64,000 nt of DNA, from positions 2,542,001 to 2,606,000 of the forward strand of contig NZ_CP081497.1 in the NCBI RefSeq assembly GCF_019774615.1, read 5' to 3'. Below the pieces are notes generated by a model. The model worked only from the letters and a program-made list of their open reading frames with translations. It was not told the DNA's origin and searched no databases. This DNA comes from Streptomyces sp. BHT-5-2. Lineage in GTDB: Bacteria; Actinomycetota; Actinomycetes; Streptomycetales; Streptomycetaceae. The translations under genes and the position numbers were made by a program. Below, one piece after another: positions 7,415 through 15,379 of the stretch (position 1 is its first letter; each line of letters begins with the position of its first letter).

Positions 7415-7670
7415 CCCCGCCCGGCGCATCGCAACAGCAGCCCGGTCAGCCGCTGCCCCTGGGCGAACGAACGGGGCCCGGCAGACGGGAGTTTGACGAC
7501 AGGGCCTAGCAGGGCCTGGGGGCAAGGGCGTGGCCAAGGTGCCGAGGCGCCGGTTCAGGCCGGGCTGCCGACCGGCCCCGGCCTTTCAGACGGCCTGACC
7601 GAAGTCGGCCGTGGCCGGGTCCTGGTCGCGCAGCGGGGAATCGGCGTCGAAGCTGCGTCCGCCAGGCGCT

Positions 7671-8123
7671 TCAGGTCGCCGCCCAGGTGTCGGGGGCGTG
7701 GGCGGGGTGGGTGAAGGCCGGGACGTAGCGGCTGCCGTCGTCCTCGACGACGGTGTAGAGGCCGGTCTGTCCCTCCTAGGCGAACAGGATGAGCGTGGCG
7801 TCGCGGAAGGCCGTGAGGAGTTCCTGCTCGCTGCCATAACCGGTGACAGCGCGCTGCAGGGCTCCGTCCAGGGCGGTGACAGGGGGCGGGAACTCCAACG
7901 GCATCGGCGACGGGCGGTAGTTCGGGTTGTGCTTGAAGGAAACGAGCCGGCCGGAGCTGTCGACGGACCAGCCGCCCACGATGCCGTACGGGGGGACGGC
8001 GCCGTTGGGGTCGAAGTACGGGTCGATCGCTTACACGTAGCCGTCGCGCTGCCGTGCGGCCTGGGCGCGCAGAGCCTCGGTGACCGGGGGAACGGCGGCG
8101 GCAGGGCTGGACGGGGTGGTCAC
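7671..8123 (-). pseudogene. SseB-like / type VII-associated protein gene with two in-frame stops
   Basis: From GTG 8123, which overlaps the previous gene's TGA (GTGA), one frame reads 150 codons to TGA at 7671. It is broken by TAA at 8033-8031 (codon 31) and TAG at 7778-7776 (codon 116). The sequence on both sides of each stop looks like one protein: IDPYFDPNGAVPPYGIVGGW before SFKHNPNYRPSPMPLEFPPP, an ATGYGSEQELLTAFRDATL-like helix, then TGLYTVVEDDGSRYVPAFTH. This resembles SseB-fold proteins found near ESX/type VII genes. Stop readthrough is possible but less likely than decay. Confidence 0.6.
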
Positions 8124-8530
8124 AGCGACTGGCTCCACTGCTTTTCGAAGGCGATCTGCTCGGCGACGGTGGCCAGCGTCTCGCGGGGTGCGTCGTGGAA
8201 GGTCTGGATGAGATCGGCGCGGGTGGGGCGGACGCCGGGGGTGAGGCGGCAGACCAGGAAACCCCCGGTATCACGGCAGGTCCCAGAGGGCCAGGTGTCG
8301 CGACGGGCGCCGTTGACGCCCAGAAGCCAGCCCTGCGGTTCGATCTGCTCGCGGACGCGAGAGAGCGCGTCGAAACAGTCGTCTGCTCTACCGGTGACAT
8401 TTCCCCAAGGGCCGTCGGCGGTCACGGTGAAATCGTAGTTCTCGCCTTCCCAACGCAGGACGGTGTCGGCCTGCTGGTCGCCGTTGAAGGCGAGGACTTC
8501 GAAGCGGTCGGGGAGCAGGTGGCCACTCAT
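8120..8530 (-). CDS. Hypothetical protein
   Basis: A 136-residue protein that I do not recognise. ATG 8530 was chosen because it overlaps the upstream stop (ATGA) and has GAAGGA 10 bases before it. The protein is acidic, with several Trp and two Cys, no signal peptide and no membrane segment. A segment VLRWEGENYDFTVTADGPWG suggests a small beta-sheet domain, followed by a helical end (FHDAPRETLATVAEQIAFEK). It overlaps the start of the downstream pseudogene by 4 bases, so these small genes form one operon. A role near type VII or toxin-immunity proteins is possible but unproven. Confidence 0.6.
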   Translation of the reverse strand: MSGHLLPDRFEVLAFNGDQQADTVLRWEGENYDFTVTADGPWGNVTGRADDCFDALSRVREQIEPQGWLLGVNGARRDTWPSGTCRDTGGFLVCRLTPGVRPTRADLIQTFHDAPRETLATVAEQIAFEKQWSQSL

Positions 8531-8820
8531 CGGGTCCATCCTTCGGGTAGCTGGCTGGCGGGCGGCGCTTCAGAGGCAGGAGCGACGGGCTGTTTGGGGG
8601 TATGGGGCTCGTAATAGGGGTTCGGTATCCATTCTCCCTTGGTCCCGTCGCGGAGGTCCATCTCCCAGGCACCCTTGATGTGCGTTGCGGTCAACGCCCC
8701 CGGGGCGTCGACCTCGTACCGGTAATCGGTCACCCAGTTGGCACCTTCGTCCCTGGTGGTGCCCACGAAGGCTGATGCCTGGTTGCCCTTCACACTCGCC
8801 ACTCCATACGACGTCCTCAC
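8527..8820 (-). CDS. Hypothetical protein, start uncertain
   Basis: The reading frame from about GTG 8820 to TGA 8527 encodes a ~97-residue protein. A beta-rich core (YRYEVDAPGALTATHIKGAW, then EMDLRDGTKGEWIPNPYY) is followed by a Pro-rich tail. The frame stays open to 8907, but the extra residues look non-coding, and no good ribosome-binding site decides the start. A 5' frameshift that removed an N-terminal part is possible. It overlaps the next gene by 4 bases (ATGA). No family was recognised. Confidence 0.4.
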   Translation of the reverse strand: MRTSYGVASVKGNQASAFVGTTRDEGANWVTDYRYEVDAPGALTATHIKGAWEMDLRDGTKGEWIPNPYYEPHTPKQPVAPASEAPPASQLPEGWTR

Positions 8821-8947
8821 CGAGCACGATGGGGCCGGCGGCCTCGACGCGCCCCTGGTGGTAAGGCTGGAGACCCTTGGCGCGCCCCGCATTCGGGAGG
8901 TGAGCAAGGGGCCGGCCGGTCACGGGTGGATCAATGCCGGGCGACTG

Positions 8948-9304
8948 TCATTCGTCGAGGCGCTGAAGGATCTGGGTGAACTCGCCGGTCTCGATCAGTC
9001 CGGCGAGGACCTGGGTCATGTTGCTGATTCCGGCGTCACGGACGATGAGACCGTCCGAGCACCAAAAGTAGCGGCCGCCAAGAGCTTCCCCGCTGGCGGC
9101 CCATCTCTTCATGAGGATCTCGACTTGGGCGAGGGTGATGATGGTCGCGCTCCACCGGGAGCCGTCCTTGAGGTCCACGAACACGTCGACGTTGTCCACG
9201 CTCTCCGGATCCTCGCCTGCGTCCGGCAGGAAAGCGGCTTGGAACTGCTCCGTCTGGACTCGGTACCAGGGTCCGTCCCAGTTGCCTGGTGGTGTGCTGT
9301 GGCT
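8948..9304 (-). CDS. Hypothetical protein
   Basis: A 118-residue protein from ATG 9304 (MSHSTPPGNWDGPWYRVQTE). The frame extends to GTG 9346, and neither start has a strong ribosome-binding site. The sequence is acidic and probably a small alpha/beta domain, with a strand pair (NVDVFVDLKDGSRWSATIIT) and a helical end (MTQVLAGLIETGEFTQILQR). No signal or membrane segment is present. It lies between the STAND ATPase and the small-gene operon on the same strand. I do not recognise the family. Confidence 0.6.
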   Translation of the reverse strand, partial: SHSTPPGNWDGPWYRVQTEQFQAAFLPDAGEDPESVDNVDVFVDLKDGSRWSATIITLAQVEILMKRWAASGEALGGRYFWCSDGLIVRDAGISNMTQVLAGLIETGEFTQILQRLDE

Positions 9305-9413
9305 CATCAGGAGAGTCTGTCTGGTGGAAACATCCGGCTCAACCACGTTGTTCCGGCGTGCTTCTGGCGTGAACAGTGGGCGTACCGAGACTGCGTACGA
9401 CGTGGCGATGTGG

Positions 9414-11408
9414 TCAATCCAGGAGTTTGGGGCAGACAGGGTAGATCACTTGGTTGTCCTTCAGTCGCTCTTGGAGCGCTGTGTTGCTGAGAGGGGAGGC
9501 TCTGACGTCGGGATGCACATCGTTGCCGAGGCCGTCGCCATTGCGCTCCAGGGTGTCGGCCGCGGTGCTTCTCTGGTCGGCTCGGGTCTGGATCGCGGAT
9601 TTCACCTTCGGGTCGGTTGCCTTTGCGGCGGCGGCCCTCAGGCCGGCTGCTACTTGCCTGTCCTCGCCCACGAGATCTCGCACCACTCGTGTGTCGTGGT
9701 GGGCGTTCAAGTCCACGACCTGTTTGGCCTCGGCGCAGCCGGCGGGCGTGTCGGGTCCCTTCGTCGCCACCACCACGACGACGGTCGTGGCAGCGGCCGC
9801 CACGGCCACGGCCCCTGCGGCGACGGTGAGTTTGGCGGTGCCGAGTTTGGCGATGTGGGCGATCAGGCTGCCGATCTTCGCCGTCGGGGCGACGGGCGCG
9901 GAGAGGAGCGCCAGGGCCGCGACCACGGCGGCCTTGTCGCCGGTCAGCACATTGCGGGTCTGTTCCTCGGCAAGGGTGTAGTAGTCGACGTCGTTGGGCC
10001 TTCCGCTTCGGGTTGCTGCGATCTTGCCCAGTGCGTAGAGGTGCAGGGCGATCTGCCCGCGGCCCGCGGTCAGGGCGATCGGCGCAGCAACCTTGACGAA
10101 GCGTACGAGCAGCGCCCATTCCTGTGTGTCGTACAGCGCGCGGGCGACGGACAACAGTAGGTACGGTTCGGGCGCCGGTGGCTCGTCCACCGTCGTCGGC
10201 TCTGACACCGGCTCTGACGTCGGAGCTGGCATCAGTGCTGACAGCAGCCCTTCGGCCGCGGTGGTGGCCGAGGTGGGGGCCCAGTTCTGGCTACGGACGG
10301 CGGAGGCGGCTTCTTCCGTGATCTGGTAGGCGCCGTAGCGGTGCACGACCAGGCGCCGGTCGTGAAGTTCCGGCCCCGCGTCCGCGGCCCGGGGGTCCCC
10401 GGTGACCGGCGCGAACCAGGCCGCGGCCAGTGGCGCGCCGAACGTCGCCAGCGCCACCATCACGCGACGGGCCGGCTCGCTCAGGGCGATGGCCAGGGCC
10501 TCGGCCTGATGCTGTGGGCTCAGCTGGTCCGGGTCGACCGGCGGCGGCTGGTCATAAGGCTCCCGGGTCGCCCTGGCACGCCACTGGTCGGAGCCCTTGA
10601 TGAACTGCGCGTACTGGAACAGACGTTGTGGCCGGCCCTCGGCCATCTCGTAGACGTGATCGAACTGGAGGTGCTGCAGGCCGACCGGGCCCAGTGCCAG
10701 GCCCAGTTCGGAGCTGAGCAGTTCGATGGCGGCTCCCCGGCCCAGGGGCTGGATGTGGTGGGCCGCCCCTGGGGCCGGCAGGGTCGGATACGGAGCGGTG
10801 AACAGGAACGTGCACCCGGAGAAGGTCTGCAGTACACGGGCCACGTCCGGTTGGTCCAGTGCGCAGTCGAAGACCGTGATGTGCACGTCGGAGACGTCGG
10901 CGAGAGCTGCCCGCAGTGCGGTTTCGTCCACTTCGCGCAGGAAGGGCTTGCCGAAGAAGACCTCGGCCAGCCGCTGGTAGAGGATCGCCGGCGTGAGCGT
11001 CTCCCCGGGACGAGGCCAGAGGATGTGGCCGCGTCGTCCCCGCTCGGCCAGTTTCCGGTGCACCGCCTCCGCGATGGCCTGTTTCCCGACGCCCGCGGCC
11101 CCGTACAGCTGGACGCTGGTGCCTTCGGCCAACTCCCGGGCGGCCTGCGCCACGATGTCGTCACGGCCGAACAGCGGGGTCGGGGCGGGGGCCGCCAGTA
11201 CGGGGGCTTCGTGCAGCGGAAGCTCCAGCACGCTGTGGGTCTGGACGAATCTGCCGTCGGAGTAGCTGACGTTGAAGGCGAAGTTACCGGTGCTGACGAT
11301 GCCGTGGACGTCTCCGTGAACCACGACCGATTTCTCGGCACCGGACGGTTCCGCACTCGGGCTGTTGGGTGCCGCAGGCCCGTCCAGCGGGCCGGACCCG
11401 CCGCTCAC
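9414..11408 (-). CDS. STAND/NLR-like P-loop ATPase with N-terminal signalling motif and C-terminal membrane segment
   Basis: A 664-residue protein. Residues 27-48 (KSVVVHGDVHGIVSTGNFAF) repeat the motif at the C terminus of the upstream gene product. A P-loop NTPase follows: LFGRDD at ~79, Walker A GAAGVGKQ at 103-110 (Gln replaces the usual Ser/Thr), and a Walker B-like VHITVFDCALD. Together with winged-helix-like and helical repeats this is the STAND/NLR plan. Unusually, a strongly hydrophobic stretch at ~527-549 (VAVAAAATTVVVVVATKG) is followed by a ~115-residue helical tail with two Cys, probably outside the membrane. The ATG overlaps the stop of the preceding gene (ATGA). A sensor that triggers its partner effector by prion-like templating is the best inference. 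Confidence 0.75.
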   Translation of the reverse strand: MSGGSGPLDGPAAPNSPSAEPSGAEKSVVVHGDVHGIVSTGNFAFNVSYSDGRFVQTHSVLELPLHEAPVLAAPAPTPLFGRDDIVAQAARELAEGTSVQLYGAAGVGKQAIAEAVHRKLAERGRRGHILWPRPGETLTPAILYQRLAEVFFGKPFLREVDETALRAALADVSDVHITVFDCALDQPDVARVLQTFSGCTFLFTAPYPTLPAPGAAHHIQPLGRGAAIELLSSELGLALGPVGLQHLQFDHVYEMAEGRPQRLFQYAQFIKGSDQWRARATREPYDQPPPVDPDQLSPQHQAEALAIALSEPARRVMVALATFGAPLAAAWFAPVTGDPRAADAGPELHDRRLVVHRYGAYQITEEAASAVRSQNWAPTSATTAAEGLLSALMPAPTSEPVSEPTTVDEPPAPEPYLLLSVARALYDTQEWALLVRFVKVAAPIALTAGRGQIALHLYALGKIAATRSGRPNDVDYYTLAEEQTRNVLTGDKAAVVAALALLSAPVAPTAKIGSLIAHIAKLGTAKLTVAAGAVAVAAAATTVVVVVATKGPDTPAGCAEAKQVVDLNAHHDTRVVRDLVGEDRQVAAGLRAAAAKATDPKVKSAIQTRADQRSTAADTLERNGDGLGNDVHPDVRASPLSNTALQERLKDNQVIYPVCPKLLD

Positions 11409-11821
11409 CGGCTCTGCCCCTGGATGTTCACCGCGTCGTCCCCGGTCGAGACGATCCCGGATACGTCCCCGCCGACCGTCACACTCCGAGGGCCGCCACC
11501 TGGGACGGCGGGCCCTTCCGGAAGCAGCGCCGCCAACTCCGTGGCCAGAGCGGGGTCGGCCGCCAGTACGCGCCTGATCTGAAACCGGAGTGCGGCCAGC
11601 GCGTCCGGGTCGTCGACGGCCCCCGCCAGGTCCGTCACCGCCCCCTCGATCGGCGTGGCGTCGGGCGTGCGGTGCAGGATCCGGTCGAGCAGCCGCTGCC
11701 CCAGGTGCACCGTCGCATCGGCGGCCTGCTCTTCGGCCCGGTTCAGCACGGCGACGCCGTAGGCCCCCACCGCCGCGCCGATCGCCGGTACGACCTCACC
11801 GAGTAAGGAGTTGATGTCCAC
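11405..11821 (-). CDS. Small helical protein with C-terminal BASS-like motif (candidate effector)
   Basis: A 138-residue protein. Residues 1-28 are apolar and helix-forming (LLGEVVPAIGAAVGAYGVAV). Residues ~30-101 are Ala/Leu-rich helices (ALRFQIRRVLAADPALATEL), the layout of Bell-domain effectors, the proposed bacterial counterpart of HeLo/MLKL membrane-toxic domains. After a Pro/Gly linker, residues 112-134 (RSVTVGGDVSGIVSTGDDAV) closely match residues 26-46 of the adjacent ATPase. A paired motif at the effector C terminus and the NLR N terminus is the signature of bacterial amyloid-signalling pairs. The gene overlaps the ATPase gene by 4 bases. The domain call is from pattern only. Confidence 0.65.
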   Translation of the reverse strand: MDINSLLGEVVPAIGAAVGAYGVAVLNRAEEQAADATVHLGQRLLDRILHRTPDATPIEGAVTDLAGAVDDPDALAALRFQIRRVLAADPALATELAALLPEGPAVPGGGPRSVTVGGDVSGIVSTGDDAVNIQGQSR

Positions 11822-12137
11822 CCTTGCGTTCCCCCGTAGACGGCATCGCGGACAGCGGCCACGTCCACGATGGTGACGCCGGCCGCCAGTCTTTCCAGTA
11901 CAGACCCATCAGCCCCAACTCGGCAACCATTTCAGCGAGTTGGCGGGAACGGAAGGTCGGCCGTTCGCGCCAACCGGCTGATCAAGTGGATCAGGGGGTG
12001 TCTGGCGCTCCCCGCCGGTGCCAGGCCGATGCCAGTGGCCTGGCACCGGGCGTAGCTGCCGTATGCGCGACTTTCGTCGTCGGCTGTCGCGACCAATGGC
12101 GCAAGCGTGTCCCGCTGCGGTCGCCTAACGTGGCCGC
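11822..12137. other. Intergenic region between divergent STAND module and histidine kinase
   Basis: About 316 bases with no convincing gene on either strand. Directly before the kinase GTG (12138) is CCTAACGTGGCCGC, which contains a TAACGT hexamer about 5 bases upstream of the start. This could be a -10 box of a leaderless transcript, but I found no matching -35. Confidence 0.4.
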
Positions 12138-13982
12138 GTGACACGCGTGGAACGTACGGACGGTCGGGCCGCGGCCCGCCGGACATTGGCAGAGGGGTTG
12201 CGCTCGGCGCCCCGACGGCTGGCCGGACTGGCCGATCCGGTCAGGGCGCTCTTCGCCCCGGGGATGTGGACTCCCGGGCGCATCGTGGGCGAAACGCTGC
12301 TCTGCGCGGTGCTCGGGCTGCTGGCGGCGGCCGCCGAGGTCCCGGCAGGTCTGCTGTCCGATGCCGGCGTCGTACGGGTCGTCGCCGTGGGGCTGGCAGC
12401 CGCGCTGCTGTCGCTCCTGCGCCGGGTCCTCCCTGCGACCGTGCTCCTGATCACCGCCACCGGCATGAACGAGTTCAGCGGCCTCACCGTGCTCGTCGTG
12501 GTCGCCGCCTGGTCGGCCGGCCGGCGGATCGACGGTGTCGGCAAGGCGGCCGGCACCTTCGCCGCCGCATACGCCCTCTCCCTCGGCCTGACCTTCCTGA
12601 GGGATCCGCTCTCCCTCACCATGACCCTCACGTTCGCCGTCCCGCTGCTGCTGGTCATGATCGTCGTCCCTGGTCTGATCAGCCGCTACTGGTCGCAGCG
12701 CCGCACGCTGACGGACATCCTGCGGGAGTACAACGCCCAGCTGCTGCGCGAACGCGCGATGATCGCCGGGCAGGCCCGGATGCGGGAGCGGCAGCGCATC
12801 GCGCAGGACATGCACGACAGCCTCGGCCATCACCTCACCCTCATCTCGGTCCACACCGGGGCGCTGGAGGTGGACCGGGAGCTGACCGGGCGCCAGCGGG
12901 AGGCCGTCGGGGTGTTGCGCGAGGCGTCGGTGGCCGCGCTGCACGAGCTGCGCGAGGTGGTGGGGCTGCTCAAGGATGGCATCGAGAGTCCTGGCACAAG
13001 CCCCGCCACCCCTGCCGTACAGGCCCCTGGAGAAGGGCATGCCACGGTGCCGTCCCGCGGGGTGGCCGGCATCGAGAGTCTGGTGGCAGCGTCCCGGACC
13101 GCGGGGACCGCCGTGGAGCTGCGGCACTCCGGCGAGCCCCGCCCGCTCCCCCCGACCGCGGACCACGCGGCGTACCGCCTCGCCCAGGAGGGCCTGACCA
13201 ACGCCCACAAGCACGCCCCGGGCGCCGCGATCACCATCGAGCTGCGGTACGAGCCGGACGCACTGGTCGTGGAGGTCGCGAACGGCCCCGCCCCGGAGAC
13301 GGCGGAGACCGGGCGGAGCGTGGTGAGCGGCGGGCAGGGCCTGACCGGGATCCGGGAACGGACCTGGCTGATCGGGGGCATGGTCCATGCGGGCCCGACG
13401 GCGGACGGTGGTTTCCGGCTGGCGGGCGTGCTGCCCTACGCCTCGCCGGAAGGCTGTGCCCCGAGCCGCCCACCGGGGGATGCGGAGACGACGTTCGCCG
13501 GTCCCACCGGCGACTTTCGGGAGCAGATCCCGGCCGGCCCCCTGGGCGAAGGTGTTCCGGTCATCGACGGGAACGGTCTTCCGAAGGAGCTGGCCAGGGC
13601 CATGAGCAGGAAAACGAAGCGAAGCGGCGTCGCCATCGGTTGCGGGATCGCGGCACTGATCCTCCTACTGCTGGTGGTCTTCGGGGTCGTCGCCGCGGTC
13701 TTCCTGGTGGGCGAGACCGACAAGGCCATGATCGAGCCGAAGCAGTACGACGCGGTGCGGGTGGGCCAGCCGGAGACGGCGGTCCGCGCGAAACTGCCTC
13801 GCGGGAACTCGTTCCTGGCCGAGGGCCTGGACAAGGGTGCACCGCCCGCACCGATGGGCGCCGCATGCCTCACGCTGATGTCCACCGAGAACGGCAGCAG
13901 TTGGAGCACGGAGCCGGTGTTCCGGTTCTGCTTCAAGGGCGGCAAGCTGATCGAGAAGAAGTCCTTCGAGATCACGAGGTGA
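12138..13982 (+). CDS. Sensor histidine kinase (HisKA_3 type) with C-terminal membrane-anchored extension
   Basis: A 614-residue protein. Residues ~50-185 contain several membrane helices. The dimerisation/phosphoacceptor helix RIAQDMHDSLGHHLTL places the His at 226. The ATPase domain has its N box in AQEGLTNAHKHAPG (Asn355) and the glycine motif GGQGLTGIRERT. This is the NarL-type (HisKA_3/HATPase_c) kinase. Unusually, after residue ~489 there is an extra hydrophobic helix (IAALILLLLVVFGVVAAVFL) and an extracytoplasmic ~95-residue domain with a BamE/SmpA-like start (YDAVRVGQPETAVRAKLP) and two Cys. No response regulator is adjacent, so it is an orphan. An internal ATG at 13602 preceded by AAGGAGC could start this tail separately. 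Confidence 0.88.
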   Translation: MTRVERTDGRAAARRTLAEGLRSAPRRLAGLADPVRALFAPGMWTPGRIVGETLLCAVLGLLAAAAEVPAGLLSDAGVVRVVAVGLAAALLSLLRRVLPATVLLITATGMNEFSGLTVLVVVAAWSAGRRIDGVGKAAGTFAAAYALSLGLTFLRDPLSLTMTLTFAVPLLLVMIVVPGLISRYWSQRRTLTDILREYNAQLLRERAMIAGQARMRERQRIAQDMHDSLGHHLTLISVHTGALEVDRELTGRQREAVGVLREASVAALHELREVVGLLKDGIESPGTSPATPAVQAPGEGHATVPSRGVAGIESLVAASRTAGTAVELRHSGEPRPLPPTADHAAYRLAQEGLTNAHKHAPGAAITIELRYEPDALVVEVANGPAPETAETGRSVVSGGQGLTGIRERTWLIGGMVHAGPTADGGFRLAGVLPYASPEGCAPSRPPGDAETTFAGPTGDFREQIPAGPLGEGVPVIDGNGLPKELARAMSRKTKRSGVAIGCGIAALILLLLVVFGVVAAVFLVGETDKAMIEPKQYDAVRVGQPETAVRAKLPRGNSFLAEGLDKGAPPAPMGAACLTLMSTENGSSWSTEPVFRFCFKGGKLIEKKSFEITR

Positions 13983-14003
13983 GGGGGAGTCCGCGAACCG
14001 AGG

Positions 14004-14032
14004 GGGAACCCGCCGCTCACCGACGGGTTCCC
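14004..14032. terminator. Hairpin between convergent genes
   Basis: GGGAACCCG (14004-14012) and CGGGTTCCC (14024-14032) form a perfect 9-bp stem with an 11-base loop. It lies between the kinase stop and the end of the I36-like gene. There is no clear T-tract, as is common in Streptomyces. Confidence 0.55.
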
Positions 14033-14039
14033 GGGAGCC

Positions 14040-14444
14040 TCAACAGCCCATCGTCCAGGTGTGGGAGGCTCCCTTGTCGTTGGCGGCGGCGTTGTAGCCG
14101 ATCTCCTGGCCCGGGGCGAGGCAGATGGTGACATGGCCGAGGAGTTCGCGGCCGGAGTAGACCTTGACGTGGTCCTTGACGCCGGGGCCGGAGATGCCGT
14201 GGTTGGCCCAGGACGAGTCGTGCCATGCCATGTCGCCCTCCCACCAGTGGTCGTCGCCGCTGTGCTCGATCTTCAGGCCGGTGTAGTTCGCGTCGGTCCA
14301 GACGCAGAAGTTCCCGCTGCCGCACGGCACCGCCTCAGCGGAGGCGGAGGTGGCGAGCACGGCGCCGGCGGCGAGGAGGGAGGCGGCGAGGAGGGAGAAG
14401 ACGCGCCGGGCGGCGGTCGACCGCGGCTTCATCGTGACGTTCAT
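14040..14444 (-). CDS. Secreted peptidase-inhibitor family I36 / crystallin-like protein
   Basis: A 134-residue exported protein. The signal peptide (RRVFSLLAASLLAAGAVLAT) ends at a SASAEA site. The mature part has four Cys and the Greek-key signature of the I36 (SMPI-like) metalloprotease inhibitors: CGSGNFCVWTDANYTGLKI, an aromatic DDHWWEGDMAWHDSS turn, then KVYSGRELLGHVTICLAPGQ. It ends in HTWTMGC. AAAGGA lies before ATG 14444. The start overlaps the upstream lipoprotein stop by 4 bases, so the two are coupled. It may protect the mycelium from extracellular proteases. Confidence 0.8.
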   Translation of the reverse strand: MNVTMKPRSTAARRVFSLLAASLLAAGAVLATSASAEAVPCGSGNFCVWTDANYTGLKIEHSGDDHWWEGDMAWHDSSWANHGISGPGVKDHVKVYSGRELLGHVTICLAPGQEIGYNAAANDKGASHTWTMGC

Positions 14445-14968
14445 CGGGATGGTGTTCCTTTCGCGGGACGGTGGTTGCGGAGCAGGCCGACGGCGGTCGT
14501 GACGGCGTGGGAGCGCATACGGCGCCAGTCGGCGAGGTCGGCGCTGTGGCGGGCGCGTACCACGGCGAGCGGGAGATGGGCGTGTGTGGCCTCGGGCCCG
14601 AGGTTGTTGACGATCGCGGACGTCCGGAACCAGCGCCGCTGGTCCCCGTACAGCCGCTGCTGTGCCGTGGCGAGGCAGCCGTCGCTGTGGGCGCGTACGA
14701 CGAACCCGGTGGGCAGTCGGACGGAGAGCTGGGCCGGTCCGGTCCCGAACAGGGCCTCGGATACGCGCTGTTGCGCGGCGGGCGGCGGCGGACTGCGGTC
14801 CGGCCGGGGCGCAGTCAGGCCCCGGCGGCTGAGGCAGTCGTCGGTGAGGATCTGGGTGGCGGTCTTGATGAGGTCGTCGGAGGAGACGCGGTGAGCGGGG
14901 GCGGCGGCGCAGCCGCTCACCAGCACCGGCAGGGCGAGGACGGCCAGGGCCGTCATACGCGGACGCAT
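14441..14968 (-). CDS. Putative lipoprotein of unknown function
   Basis: A 175-residue protein with a short signal peptide and a lipobox (VLVSGCAAA), so it is predicted to be lipid-anchored outside the membrane. The mature part includes DDCLSRRGL and a later Cys (HSDGCLATAQQRLYG), suggesting a disulfide. The rest is helical, and I do not recognise a family. It resembles the many small lipoproteins that accompany secreted Streptomyces proteins. It overlaps the I36-like gene by 4 bases (ATGA). Confidence 0.72.
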   Translation of the reverse strand: MRPRMTALAVLALPVLVSGCAAAPAHRVSSDDLIKTATQILTDDCLSRRGLTAPRPDRSPPPPAAQQRVSEALFGTGPAQLSVRLPTGFVVRAHSDGCLATAQQRLYGDQRRWFRTSAIVNNLGPEATHAHLPLAVVRARHSADLADWRRMRSHAVTTAVGLLRNHRPAKGTPSR

Positions 14969-15001
14969 CGTGACGGAGGAGATCGATGTCCGGGGTGTGT
15001 C

Positions 15002-15379
15002 TCAGCCTGCCTCGCACCCCATCGTGGTGTTGCTGACACCGTCGAACTTGCCCGCCCACTCCCAGTTCTCGGAGTAGTCGTCCGGATGGATCGCCCGGTA
15101 CAGACACCCACCGCCGTTCTCGTAGCTGATCGCGTACACGGTTACGGACGCGTGTGAGTCGAAGGACACCGCAGACCGCTTCACCGGTGGCGTGGCCTCC
15201 TTGTACCCGGGCGGGGAGTAGTCCCAGGCGCCGCCCATCTGGCCGGATTTGGGCCAGAAGTACACATGTCCTGTCGGCACGGCAGCGATCCGCGCACTGC
15301 GCGCTACGGCTGGATGGGCCGAGGCGGTGGTGGGCAGGAGCGCGCCGAACAGGGCAGCGGCGACGGCAAGTTGACGCAT
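15002..15379 (-). CDS. Secreted small protein, I36-like
   Basis: A 125-residue protein with a clean signal peptide (MRQLAVAAALFGALLPTTAS, cleaved near AHP). The mature part is rich in Tyr and Trp with two Cys: VYFWPKSGQMGGAWDYSPPG, ENGGGCLYRA, and the end SNTTMGCEAG. The terminal TMGC matches the end of the I36-like protein at 14040, so the two are probably distant relatives with the same fold. It is followed by the lipoprotein gene 33 bases downstream, likely one operon of three exported proteins. Confidence 0.68.
   Translation of the reverse strand: MRQLAVAAALFGALLPTTASAHPAVARSARIAAVPTGHVYFWPKSGQMGGAWDYSPPGYKEATPPVKRSAVSFDSHASVTVYAISYENGGGCLYRAIHPDDYSENWEWAGKFDGVSNTTMGCEAG

Noticed and set aside
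8570..8923. 117-codon frame starting VTGRPLAHLPNAG overlapping the small hypothetical gene
   Set aside because: Its downstream half is Arg/Gly-rich shadow sequence, whereas the other frame has a protein-like beta-rich core. It could hold the missing 5' part if a frameshift exists, but this cannot be decided by eye.
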